Shown here: piece after piece, positions 10,691-20,500 of the stretch
How positions within the stretch are numbered: position 1 is the stretch's first letter
Layout of the letters: each line of letters starts with the position of its first letter
Made by a program: the position numbers and the translations under genes
DNA from: Monodelphis domestica
Lineage: Eukaryota; Chordata; Mammalia; Didelphimorphia; Didelphidae
Assembly: GCF_027887165.1 (NCBI RefSeq)
Contig: NC_077233.1
Span: forward strand, 216,230,967 to 216,294,966
Direction of reading: 5' to 3'
Length of the DNA stretch: 64,000 nucleotides
Notes under the pieces: model-generated
Database searches by the model: none
What the model was told of the DNA's origin: nothing
Seen by the model: only the letters and a program-made list of their open reading frames with translations

Positions 10691-11175
10691 CACAGAGATT
10701 CACTAACAGGAGGGCAGTATGAAGACTAGACCCACTCCTCCCTGAGCCTAGGGCAGGACTTGGCATAAACTATTCCTACTAGAGTAGATTAATTTTTGGA
10801 GAGCTTGGCTAGATTCCTTTCACCCTAAAGTAGCCTAGTTGGATATGACTCTTGTCCTAATTGAGAGTACATGACAATATGTTGAATTCTGCCTTGATTT
10901 TGGTAGGAGTCACGGTGGACCTCCCAGCACACTCCTGCTGCCTGCCCACTGGGAATCTGTTGCATTTCAAGGGAAGGAGAGAGCCAAGTGAGATTTGGGG
11001 AGGACTAATCCACCCTACCCCAGTCATCTGGCCAACGAATTGTTCCTAACTGGTACCCACCTGTAGACTGGTCTGCTTCCCAGTATGGGTAAGGGGTAAA
11101 AGCCCTCCTAGACACACACACATATCCCCAGTTGAGACGCTCCTTATGTCCTCTTCCCTGTCTATTTCTGATCTT
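10691..11175. other. Unassigned intergenic stretch
   Basis: Mixed sequence. The longest frame (10861-11049) has no recognisable motif. Confidence 0.45.
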
Positions 11176-11403
11176 TTAGATAATAATAAAAACAAATGTT
11201 TATCTAGTGCTCTGAAGTGTTCATCACATTTGAGGCTCCCAATAACCCTGAGGACAATGTATTACAACTAGTATTCCCATTTTACAAATGCATTTGCCCA
11301 GAAAGATGAAAAAATTTGCGCATGATGACGCTAGTAAGTGTCAGAGGTGGAGTTTTTAACCCAAGTGTCTAGGACCACCTATCTAACCATTACATGATGC
11401 TGC
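11176..11403 (-). mobile_element. CORE-SINE (family C)
   Basis: Minus copy: ATAATAATAAAAACAAATG, CATTTTACAAATGCATTTGC, AGTAAGTGTCAGAGGTGGAG, ending GATGCTGCC. Confidence 0.75.
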
Positions 11404-11469
11404 CACAAACTAGAAGGTCCTGTGGTAGGGTGGAAGCCAGTCATGGTACAAATTCCATAGGCTCCCTTC

Positions 11470-11535
11470 TGGTCCAGTCAGTCAATTAACATTTACCCAG
11501 TGTCCACTCTGTTCCAGGCACTGCACTAAGCAGTC
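11470..11535 (+). repeat. Family F fragment
   Basis: CAGTCAATTAACATTTACCC and TCCAGGCACTGCACTAAGC, the opening of family F. Confidence 0.55.
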
Positions 11536-11556
11536 CACATAGAATGAGTAACATAG

Positions 11557-11788
11557 GCTTATAGGATCATAAATAAAAGACTGGAAGGGACCTCAAAGGC
11601 CATCCAGTTTAATACCCTAATTTTTCAGCCCAGGGAACTGAGGCCCAGGAAGTTCAGTGATTTGCCTAAGGTCAAATAAGCCTTTGAGAGCAGAGGCTAA
11701 GTAGTAGTGTGCATCAGAAATGGAATTTGAACCTAGAGTCTCTTAACTCCAGATCCAGTGCTTTTTCCACTATATATGCTGCCTCCCA
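11557..11788 (+). mobile_element. MIR-like SINE (family D)
   Basis: ATAGGATCATAAATAAAAGA, CTGGAAGGGACCTCAAAGGC, GAACTGAGGCCCAGGAAGTT and CCAGTGCTTTTTCCACTA. Confidence 0.8.
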
Positions 11789-11875
11789 GAAATCCTGCCA
11801 CTCCACGTTGCTGAAACAGGTGATAGATTCTTTATTTGATCTGGACCAGTGACCCTAGGGGATCAACTTTCTTTT

Positions 11876-12590
11876 GTTTTTTTTTTAATTTAAAATTTTT
11901 ATTTATTTAATTTTGAATATTTTTCCATGGTTACATGATTCATATTCTTTCCCTCCCCTCCTACTCCCCCCTCCATAGCCAACATGCAATTTCACTGGGT
12001 TTTACATGTATTATTGATCAGGATCTATTTCCCTATTATTGATAATTGCACCAGGATGATCATTTAGACCCCAAACTTTTTACATGGGGGACTAGTTCAC
12101 TCAGACCATTGGAGGCTCAGACTATAAAAAAAACTATGAACAAATCTGTATATCGCTGTCTGGGATAGTGGAGGCTGCAGCTCTGGCTGTGATGGGTCTG
12201 TCACAACTTGCACAGACCCATCACTGCCACCACTATACAGGGCAGCAGTATACACAGTGTGGAATCCCCTCCCCCAGATCATTGCTTACCATGCTGACAT
12301 TTTCCATCACTAATCCTTTGCACGGCGCCTCGTTCTCATTCAGTTTCTCAGAACAAGGCACCATGCACAGGATTATGTCACCAGAAATAGTACTGTATGA
12401 GAGCGATGCCACTCTTTGTGCACTGCCACTTACAGTGCTCCTCTCACTGACCACCAATGAAAGAGGTGCCCCTTCTGGAAGTGCAATGGGGGCCAGATAA
12501 ATGGTCTCAGAGGGGCCACATAGGCCCCATGGGCCATAGTTTGGGGACCCCTGGTTTAGAGTATACATCCCCAATCTATGGCTCTGAGTA
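11876..12590 (-). mobile_element. L1 3' fragment split by hAT element
   Basis: The left part, 11876-12068, carries TTTTCCATGGTTACATGATT and AATTTCACTGGGTTTTACAT. The L1 sequence continues after the hAT element with AGAGTATACATCCCCAATC up to about 12590. Confidence 0.8.
12069..12553. mobile_element. Non-autonomous hAT element (OC1/Charlie-like)
   Basis: The right end is ATAGTTTGGGGACCCCTG. The left end CCCCAAACTTTTTACATGGG is the matching inverted end minus a few terminal bases. Inside are ACTATAAAAAAAACTATGAA and ACCACCAATGAAAGAGGTGC, hallmarks of a hAT family that I recall as OposCharlie1/OC1-like, reported from bats, opossum and others. Flanks ATTTAGA (12062-12068) and GTTTAGA (12554-12560) fit the 8-bp hAT duplication. 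No transposase is encoded. Confidence 0.8.
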
Positions 12591-12644
12591 AGGAAATGCT
12601 TTGAGGTACTTGATCTAAATATAATTGGCCAAAAATGGGTTGTG

Positions 12645-12806
12645 GGAAGCAGCCAAGTAGCACAGTGCATGCCAGACCTAGAGTCAGAGGACATAGGTTC
12701 AAATCTGGTCTCAGATACTTCCTAGCTGTATGACCCTGTGCAAATCATTTAACTCTGATTACAAAACCCTTACCACTCTTCTACCTTGGAAAATAAAAAT
12801 AAAGTA
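12645..12806 (+). mobile_element. Family A SINE
   Basis: GCAGCCAAGTAGCACAGTGC, GGTTCAAATCTGGTCTCAGA and CTTACCACTCTTCTACCTTG. The tail hairpin is partly lost. Confidence 0.85.
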
Positions 12807-13000
12807 ATAAATAAACAAATATAACTGGAACCCCATTCTTCCCAGCTTTACAGTCCAGCCTTCCTATAAGGCTCAAGGAAGGAGACCTTCTGCTCCCAGG
12901 ACTACCATTGTCTAAAATAATTATATGCTATAGGAAGCCATGGCTCTTGGCTTGATCCTGTTCCAGAACGTCCTCTGTAGTAATAGGTCTATTCTGAGTT

Positions 13001-13269
13001 GATAATAATAATAATAATAATAATAGCACATTTATTTAGCACTTCAAGATTTTCAAATATATTTTTATCTTCACTACAAGCCTGGGAAGTAGGTATTATT
13101 ATCTCTATTTTACAAAAGAAGAAACTGAGGCTTAAGTTTAAGTTTAAGTTTAAAGGTTAAGTGACTTCCATAGAGTCATACAGCAAATAATTGTCTGAGA
13201 CTGGATTTAAACTCTCATCTTCTTGACTCCAGTTCCAGCATTCTATTCATTAAGCTATCTAGCTGCCCC
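13001..13269 (-). mobile_element. CORE-SINE (family C)
   Basis: Starts with a run of ATA/AAT triplets, then AGCACATTTATTTAGCACTT and GAAGAAACTGAGGC, ending AGCTATCTAGCTGCCCC. It has a small local expansion of TTAAGT units near 13131-13152. Confidence 0.85.
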
Positions 13270-13640
13270 AGTTCAGTTGAGGCTTAAAAGTTGTCCCCAT
13301 AAAAACTATTCTGTCCTGTGGCCAGCCTGGTTATAGGAACACAAATACCAGTCAGGTGAGAGATCACGGTTCTATGGGGCTTTTATGTCAAGGAACGGGT
13401 TCATCTAACCCCTCCACCTTTTCCATCAGAGCTCCAGGCTAATTACAACTCTTGTCACTCAAACCCTAGTTCTCTCCCTGTTGCATATAAATACACTCAA
13501 ATTTCCTCCTTTTTAAAAACAGAAACAAAAAAATATCCTTTGACTCAGCTGTTCTCTAAAGCTATTTCTCACATCTGCCCTCCCTTTCAAAGTCAAATTC
13601 TTAGGGGGGAAAAAAAAAACCTCCATGCTTTCATCATTGG
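13270..13640. other. Unassigned intergenic stretch
   Basis: No gene or repeat recognised. Confidence 0.45.
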
Positions 13641-13649
13641 GGTACTTTC

Positions 13650-14100
13650 CCCTCCCTGCCTCACTCCTCAACTCTGCACTCTGGTTTCCAGTCTGGAAAC
13701 TTTATACTGAAAATGCTATCTTCAAGGATTTAATGATGTCCTAATGGACAAGTTTGATGGCTTTTTCTCAATCCTCATTCATCCTGAACTCCTGCAGCCT
13801 TTGGCACTACTTTCCACCCACTTTTCCTGTATAATCTCTTCTCTCTGGGTTTCTTTAACATTGTTCTTTCTCATGGTTCTCCTTCCTTTTTTAACCCACT
13901 ATCCACACATCTGTGTAAGCAATTTCCCTATAGCCCAAATCTCATCTTGCCACTTCCCTTCTTACTAAACTCCGGAAGCTCTCTATGCCCTCTAGGATCT
14001 AATGCAAACTCCCCTGCTTGGCATCTCAAACCCTTTGTAACCTCTTTCCAACATACCTTTCAGGCCTTATTGTACACTAATCTCTCTCATTCACTTTTTC
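13650..14100 (+). mobile_element. L2-type LINE remnant
   Basis: TTCCAGTCTGGAAACTTTAT, CAGCCTTTGGCACTACTTTC and TTCTCATGGTTCTCCTTCC follow L2 ORF2 (the region encoding SAAFDTVDH and the downstream RT stretch). Later TTGGCATCTCAAACCCTTTG resembles the L2 3' region. Frames are broken. Confidence 0.65.
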
Positions 14101-14103
14101 CAA

Positions 14104-14255
14104 AAAACTCTTACTTTCTGTCCTAGTAATAACACTAGGACAGAAGCACAAGGGCCTTCCTAATTGTGTGACCTTGGACAAGTCACTTAACCTTCATTTC
14201 CAAGCCTTTACTGTTCTTTTGCTTGGGACCAATATACAGTATTGATGCTAAGATG
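14104..14255 (+). mobile_element. Family A SINE, left part
   Basis: AATTGTGTGACCTTGGACAA, AGTCACTTAACCTTCATTTC and ACAGTATTGATGCTAAGATG. The remainder (CTAAGATGG, GGAAGGGTTTG) lies at 17012-17046 beyond a 2.76-kb insertion. The 5' end is replaced by a 12-bp-arm hairpin at 14116-14145. Confidence 0.82.
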
Positions 14256-14284
14256 CTTGGAATTCTTCTATTTTGTTAAATGAC

Positions 14285-15346
14285 TGTGAGATTTAAAACA
14301 GTTGAGGTCTTAAACTGTAGTGATTAAAATAGTGGAAGATATAAATTGTGATAGATATAAGAGAGGGTGAGTAAATTTGACCGCAGAAATATGTTTCACT
14401 ACAGTGTCTTGGTTTTTAAATCAAATATAAGGTGGTCGCCAGGGAAATATTCCCAATTATTCAAATACCCAAGTCAATTGGGTTTTATAGAGATTTTAAT
14501 TAATACAAATGTGGAATTAAAGAAAAGAGAGAAAGAGAGGGAAAGGAATAATTATGAAGGGCCTCAAGCCAATATGGCCTAGACCTGAGTCTTAAGAGAG
14601 AGAATCAGTCAGTCAGTCTTTTAACACTCACAAGGTCTGCCTAAACAAGGATTCTAATGACACCAGGCCAGCTCCATCTCAGCTGACTTCACCAGAGAGA
14701 GCTCCAGCGAGACCTCCTTAGAGATTGTCCTCCAAGAGCTTCCCTTCTCCAGAGCCTCTCTCAAGAGATTCTTCCCAAGCGATCCTCATCAGAGATTCTC
14801 CAAAAGGATATCTCCTCAAGAGATTCTGCTTTTTCTTATATAGGGATTTTTCTCCCATGTCACCTCCCCTAAGTCCCTACATCTACCAATCACTGTAGAT
14901 GTTTTCCAAAAGACAGCCCATTTTGAATTCACAGCTGAGTAGATTAATCTCTTTAGTAGTTCAGAAAAAAAATGCTGCTGTGTCGACTAATTTCATTAAG
15001 AGAAAACCTCTAAGTTTTCACCTTTTAGGTCTAAGTAGTTTACAAGTTGCCCCACCTTTATAGGCACTTAGCATCCCATTATATCAATTCCAAAAACAGG
15101 CCTGGCTTAAAGAACTCCTTGCCCCACCATAAGCATGAATCCAAGTACTTTCTTTGTTTAGCAAGGAGTTTTCTGCCCTAAAGCAGTCTTAAGTACGGGT
15201 GGAGTAGAGGTCCTCCCATTTCTGATCCTGGCGAGTTCTCACATCAAAATGGGGAATGTTTCTCAGTAGGGAATTTGTTCCAATTAAGAATTCCCCGATG
15301 GGGAAATTTTTAACATTCACAAGGCTGAGAGATTTCAAGATTTACA
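14285..15346 (-). mobile_element. Solo LTR, ERV-type, 1062 bp
   Basis: The ends are TGTGAGATTT and AGATTTACA, an inverted TGT/ACA pair. The 5-bp target duplication ATGAC is at 14280-14284 and 15347-15351. On the minus strand a TATA box (CCCTATATAAGAAAAAGCAG) lies in the middle. Flanking HAL1 sequence reads continuously across the site. No internal retroviral genes are present, so it is an LTR left by recombination. Class is not certain. Confidence 0.85.
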
Positions 15347-15536
15347 ATGACCATACTTTCCCCTGTAAGAATATAGTCAGTTTTGCTGGGTAGTTGATTC
15401 TTGGTTGTAGACCTAGTTCCTTTGCTTTCTGGAATATCATATTCCATGCATTTTTGGACCTTCAGTGTAGATGCAGCCAGATCCTGTGTTATCCCCCTGT
15501 GGTTCTATGGTATCTGAATGACTTCTTCTTAGCAGC

Positions 15537-16330
15537 TTATAATATTTTTTCCTTGGTCTGATAGTGCTTGAATTTGGCTATAACATTCCTGGGTGTTGTC
15601 AGTTGGGGATTAAGTACAGGAGGTGATCTGTGGATTCTTTCAATCTCCACTTTTCCATTTTGTTCTAGAATATTGGGGCAGTTTTCTTGAATAATTTCCT
15701 GTAGTATTATGTCCAGGATTTTTCTTTTGTCATGGTCTTCTGGTAGACCAATGATTCTTTGTTGTCTTTCTTGGAACAATTTTCTAAATCTTCTGTTTTG
15801 TGAATGAGGTGCTTCATATTTTCCTCAATTTTTTCATTCTTTTAATTTTGTTTTATAGTGTCCTACTGCCTTGTGAAGTCACTTGATTCTAGTTTTTGTG
15901 TTCTGGTTCTTAAAGACTGGATTTCGTCCTTGGCTTTTTGGTCATCCTTCTCCTTCTGGTCTGATTTTCTTTGGAGGTCACCTTTCATCCTCTTTGCCTC
16001 ATCTTTTATCTCCTTTGCCTCGTTTTCAAGTTGGTTGATTTTGGCTTTCAAAGACACTATTTTCTTGTTTTAGTTCAAGTGCCTTTATTTCCAGATGACT
16101 TATCTTAGTTTTTAAGTTCTTTTCCCAGTTGTCTTCAGCCTCTCTCAGTTGTGTTTTGAATTGTATTTTGAGTTCTTCAAAGCCTGTATCCAATTTGCTG
16201 GGCTTTCTGTTTTTGTTTTTTTTTTAACCTGGTGTTCCCTCATCCTTCTCTGTTCTGTTTGCTCTTTGTTCTTGCCTGTATAGAAGCTATTGATTGTAAT
16301 TTCTTTTTTCTTTTTCTGTTGTTTGCTCAT
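15537..16330 (-). pseudogene. L1/HAL1 ORF1p remnant
   Basis: On the minus strand pieces read N to C: an N-terminal lysine-rich part (SKQQKKKKEITINSFYTGKN), a coiled coil (KAKINQLENEAKEIKDEAKR and KDEIQSLRTRTQKLE), and the RRM/C-terminal part (RQQRIIGLPEDHDKRKILD, PQLTTPRNVIAKFKHYQTKE). This is the L1 ORF1p architecture, an RNA-binding chaperone. Several stops and a frame change separate the parts, so it is dead. Confidence 0.85.
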
Positions 16331-17011
16331 ATTTACCCCTTCTTTACTCCCTGCAGTTGCCTGAGCTCTTGCTCCTCTCATTTTTTTTGGGTGGTTTTGG
16401 GCTTTTCTTTCCACCTTCACCCTTGGAGTATAGTCAGTAAATCTCTCAGTACAGTCTGTGGGGGAGGGGCATTGGATCTTGAACTTCCCTGTCCTCTTGA
16501 GTCTTTGATGGGATTAAGTCCTGCTGGGTTGCTGGATGTGCCCTGAGGCCAAAACCTGGGGGTGAGGGAGCACAATATGGAGTGTCTCCACTGCTACAAC
16601 TGCTGCCTGCTCTGAGCTCTGCATTTCTTCTCTATCTGCTTCCCCACTGCTTGTTTTGGATGCTCTGAGCCTGGCACAGCTTTGCCCATAAGGTATTCCC
16701 TCCAGACCAGCACTTTTGCCCACCCAGAGATTCCAGCTGCCCCTGGAGGCTCAGCGCTGGAGGTGGGGGAGAGGTCCTGGGACCTTCTTTCTTCCTTTCC
16801 CTTAAATTGGAATGTTCTCAAATTCTGGCTTGGGGGGGGGCATACCTTTTAAGTTGAGTCCAGTTGGAGGGTTCCTTGGCTCTGTCTTGTTGTTAGTTTT
16901 GATTTTCAGTCCCCTAGGAGCATTTAGTTTGTCATTGGTAAGGAAGGGTTTTCAGAGGTCTGTATGTTTGCTGCCTCTATGATGCCATCTTGACTCCACC
17001 CCCTAGTGACA

Positions 17012-17046
17012 CTAAGATGGAAGGGAAGGGTTTGAAAAAACCCTGC
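17012..17046 (+). mobile_element. Family A SINE, right part
   Basis: CTAAGATGGAAGGGAAGGGT plus an A-run, completing the SINE begun at 14104. Confidence 0.8.
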
Positions 17047-17180
17047 AAAGCCTATATCTAGTCCATCCCTTGTCCTTCCTTCTGTTCCCATTCATGGGCA
17101 GCTCCCCCACAGGATTACAAGCAGAGTATGAAGTATGACTGTCCTCTTGCACCCTTTATTCATTCAACCAGTCCTCCTAG
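17047..17180. other. Unassigned
   Basis: Nothing recognised. Confidence 0.4.
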
Positions 17181-17440
17181 GACTTAGAATACCAAAGGAC
17201 TATAGAAATCACCTAATCTGATACCCTCATCTTACAAATGAAAAAATTTCCCCTTCATGCACTTTCATAAGCCAGCTAAACTGACTTCCTTATGGTCCCT
17301 TATATTCAGAGCTCCATGTCTGTTTGAGCAGAGCAAGGAAATTTAACCTTCCTGGGCCTCGATTTCCTCATATGTAAAAAGATCAAGCTTAACTATATGG
17401 AATCTAACATCTTTGACAGCTCTAAGTCTATGACTCCATG
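17181..17440 (+). mobile_element. MIR-like SINE pieces (families D and E)
   Basis: 17181-17250 resembles the family D opening (CCAAAGGACTATAGAAATCA, CATCTTACAAATGAAAAA). 17335-17440 is family E (CCTGGGCCTCGATTTCCTCA, GACAGCTCTAAGTCTATGAC). Confidence 0.55.
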
Positions 17441-17509
17441 GCTTTAACTCTTTAAGTCTTTGCACTGGCTGTCTCCCAGGTCTGAAATGCTTTCCTTCCT
17501 CACCTCACC

Positions 17510-18354
17510 TTTTTATTTTTTTATTTGAAAATTTTTATTTAATTAATTAATTTAGAATATTTTCCCATTGTTACAAGACTCATGTTCTTTCCCTCCTCTC
17601 CTCCCACCCTCCTCCCATAGCCAATGAGCAATTCCACTGGGTTTTACTTGTGTCATTGATCAAGACCTATTTCCTTATTATTGATATTTGCCCTAGGGTA
17701 TCACTGAGAGTTTACATCCCCAGTCATATCTCCATCGACCCACATGATCAAGCAGTTGTTTTTCTTCTGTGTTTCTCCTCCCAGAGTTCTTCCTCTGGAT
17801 GTGGATAGCATTCTTTCTCATAAATCCCTCAGGATTGTCCTGGATCATTGCTGCTAGGAGAGAAGTCCATTATATTCAATTGTACCACAACGTATCAGTC
17901 TCTGTGTACAATGTTCTCCTGGTTCTGCTCCTTTCACTCTGCATCAATTCCTGGAGGTTGTTCTAGTTCACATGGAATCCCTCCAGTTCATTATTCCTTT
18001 GAACACAAAGTATTCCATCACCAACATATACCACAATTTGTTTAGTCATTCCCCAACTGAAGGGCATCCCCTCATTTTTTTATTTTTTGCCACCACAAAG
18101 AGCACAGCTATAAATATTTTTGTACAAGTATTTTTCCTTATGACCTCTTTGGGGTACAAACCCAGCAGTGCTATGGCTGGATCAAAGGGCAGACACTCTT
18201 TTGTTGATCTTTGGGCATAGTTCCAAATTGCCCTCCAGAATGGTTGGATCAATTCACAACTTCACCACCCAAAGCTCTTAATGGCTCACTATTGCCACAT
18301 CCCCTCCAACATTTATTACTTTTCTTTGCTGTCATGTTAGCTAATCTGTTAGGT
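17510..18354 (-). mobile_element. 5'-truncated L1 inside L2
   Basis: L1 3' UTR (CCCATTGTTACAAGACTCAT) into the ORF2 C-terminus. 18046-18252 on the minus strand reads IQPFWRAIWNYAQRSTKECL and FDPAIALLGLYPKEV. Target duplication CACCTCACC (17501-17509) against CACTTCACC (18355-18363). Positions about 18261-18295 carry an unusual L2-like patch. Confidence 0.87.
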
Positions 18355-18419
18355 CACTTCACCCTCTCAGAGGCATCCTTCAAAGCTCAGCTCAAATATA
18401 AACTTCTACCTAAATTTTT

Positions 18420-18616
18420 TTTTAACCCTTACCTTCCATCTTGGAGTCAATACTGTGTATTGGTTCCAAGGCAAAAGAGTAGTAAGAGCTAGGCAATGGA
18501 GGTAAAGTGACTTGCCCAGGATTACACAGCTGGGAAGTGTCTGAGGTCAGATTTGAACCCAGGACCTCTCATCTCTGGGCCTGGCTCTCAATCCACTGAG
18601 CCACCCAGCTGCCCCC
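18420..18616 (-). mobile_element. Family A SINE
   Basis: Full minus copy with the perfect 14-bp duplication CTACCTAAATTTTT at 18406-18419 and 18617-18630. Confidence 0.95.
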
Positions 18617-18819
18617 CTACCTAAATTTTTGCATGATTCCCCCCAAAGCTAGGACTTTCCTTCCCCAAAATTACATGGCATTTATTTTATAGTTTATATT
18701 TTTTGCATTCACTGATATGCACACATGCATTTTCCCCTTATAGACAATAAACTCCTCTAGGGCAAGGGGAAGAGTTTTTATGCCTCTAGTATCTTGCAGG
18801 TGATTGATAAATGCTTATT

Positions 18820-18946
18820 TAAAATTTTTATTTTAATAGCAAATTTCCACATGAGTTTTCTGAAGTTATATAATCAAAATTGACTACTTCCTCTCTTCCC
18901 TCTTCCCAGAGCTGGCAAGCAATTCAATCTGGGTTATACATATATT
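18820..18946 (-). mobile_element. L1-like 3' UTR fragment
   Basis: AGCAAATTTCCACATGAGTT, TTCTGAAGTTATATAATC and GAGCTGGCAAGCAATTCAAT. The perfect 16-bp duplication TTGATAAATGCTTATT is at 18804-18819 and 18947-18962. Confidence 0.85.
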
Positions 18947-19084
18947 TTGATAAATGCTTATTGATTGATTGTTGATTATTACTACTAAAAAGCCTTGAAT
19001 GTCATCATCATTTGGGACTTGTCTCTCCTATGTTTTATATCATGCCTGTTGGCTGGGGCTGATATTCACCAAATTGAACTCTGA

Positions 19085-19287
19085 GGGGATAGCTTGGTGG
19101 CTCAGTAGATTGAAAGCCAGACCTGGAGACAGAAGCCTCTGGGTTCAAATTTGACCTCAGACACTTCTGAGCTTTGTGACATTGGGCAAATCATTTAACC
19201 CCCATTGCCTAACCCTTACCACCCTTCTGCCTTGGAATCAATACTTAATATTCATTCTAAGATGCAAGGTAGGGTGTTTGTTTTTTT
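19085..19287 (+). mobile_element. Family A SINE
   Basis: Full copy. The 13-bp duplication AATTGAACTCTGA is at 19072-19084 and 19288-19300. Confidence 0.95.
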
Positions 19288-19300
19288 AATTGAACTCTGA

Positions 19301-19949
19301 AGGAACAACAGACATGATCAAAATGTGAAGGGGAGATGAATGAAAGATGGTCTTCCAGACCTGGTACAGGCTTCTTGAATACCACAGTATTTTTGTTTAT
19401 CTTTTTACACTAATCTTGCAGTCTTTCGTTCAAACATTACATATTTCAATATCCATGGGGTGGTGTTTTATGACAGGGGAGGATATCCTCAATGACAACT
19501 TCTTTCATGCCTGAGATCTTGCCCAGCACACTGGACTGGTCCAAGTCATCCTCCAGCATCCATGCAAGTACCAACTATTTGTCAAGTCAGAGAAATGGCA
19601 GAAGGAAAAGGAGAAGATGAGCTCCCTGGGGACATCTGCCTGGCTAACAGAATTGTAAGGGATCTATGCAAGGTAGATACTGGGGACATCCCTACTTCCA
19701 AAAAGAACCTGCAATGGCTTCTTGGCTTTGAGGTATTCTACTACTGCTCTATCCTTAAGTTCCCAGTCAATGGTTCTTCTTACCAGCTCATTGAAGTACT
19801 GCAAAGCTTTCTAGTATATCCCAGAGATGGAGGGCAGGACAGTGTAATGGCCAGTCCCTAACCCAGAGGTTCATTTGACCTTTGGACTGCAGGCATGGGG
19901 AGGGGTCAGAATACCACAAGGTTTGAGTCCCAACACAATTCAAGGATCC
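19301..19949. other. Unassigned; faint coding-like minus-strand frames
   Basis: No repeat recognised. On the minus strand, around 19690-19800, a frame reads QYFNELVRRTIDWELKDRAV and VEYLKAKKPLQVLFG, and around 19460-19560 another reads DDLDQSSVLGKISGMKEVVI. Stops interrupt them. It could be an old processed pseudogene, but I cannot name the parent. Confidence 0.35.
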
Positions 19950-19965
19950 AGAAATCAATTATGTG

Positions 19966-20132
19966 GGGGGCAACTATGTGGCTCAGTGGATTGAGAGCCA
20001 GGCCCAGAGATGGGAAGTCCTGGGTTCAAATAAGACCTCAGACACTTCCTAGTTGTGTGACCCTGGGCAAGTCACTTGACCCCATTGCCTAGCCCTTACC
20101 ACAGGATGGAAGGTAAGGGTTTAAAAAAAAAA
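19966..20132 (+). mobile_element. Family A SINE
   Basis: Internally shortened tail. The perfect 16-bp duplication AGAAATCAATTATGTG is at 19950-19965 and 20133-20148. Confidence 0.95.
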
Positions 20133-20148
20133 AGAAATCAATTATGTG

Positions 20149-20496
20149 AAATATTAGAAATATATCCATAAGTCTGGTCCATGAGCACATTGTTCCTAAG
20201 AGTCAGCTTTTGAATGTATCTCTCACACTTTCATGATTTGTTTATACTTGGGACCCTACATGAAATTTAGTCTTGGACCAAATACCATGAGGCCCTGCAC
20301 ATCTGCTTCTTCCTTGGCTGTCATCAAGGGTAGATTTTTGTTACAGACCTTCCCCCCAGATAAAAGGACTCACTTCCTTTTGTTAGACCCTCAACCATAA
20401 GCTAACACCTCATTCAGGTTCCTAAAAGAAATTTTCCAGCTCCTTGGGTTTATCTCTCATATTGCTTCCAATTGCTGGCATATCATACCCAGTCTG
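20149..20496. other. Unassigned intergenic stretch
   Basis: Nothing recognised. Confidence 0.45.
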
Positions 20497-20500
20497 ATGA

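Larger units (their letters stand above)
14256..17011 (-). mobile_element. L1/HAL1 element, 5'-complete, 3'-truncated
   Basis: On the minus strand it begins near 17005 with GGGGGTGGAGTCAAGATGGC, the typical marsupial L1 5' start, followed by a GC-richer 5' UTR and ORF1. After ORF1 it continues with the sequence around TATTCTTACAGGGGAAAGTA that I associate with HAL1 (ORF1-only L1 relatives). There is no ORF2 and no A-tail. CTAAGATG at 14248-14255 and 17012-17019 flanks the unit inside one split SINE. A solo LTR (14285-15346) was inserted later. Confidence 0.72.
17455..18980 (+). mobile_element. L2 LINE 3' end, interrupted three times
   Basis: L2 pieces in order: 17455-17509 (CTGAAATGCTTTCCTTCCTC), 18355-18419 (CATCCTTCAAAGCTCAGCTC) and 18617-18819 (AGACAATAAACTCCTCTAGG, GTGATTGATAAATGC), with the end at 18947-18980. 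Between them sit an L1, a family A SINE and a second L1-like piece, each with its own target duplication. Confidence 0.78.

Noticed and set aside
12168-12694. Overlapping 110- and 153-aa frames
   Set aside because: They lie mostly within the hAT element, its flanking L1 piece and a SINE. No transposase motif.
13001-13160. Possible CRISPR-like or regular spaced repeats
   Set aside because: The short TTAAGT and ATA repeats are local slippage in a SINE. There is no repeat-spacer structure anywhere.
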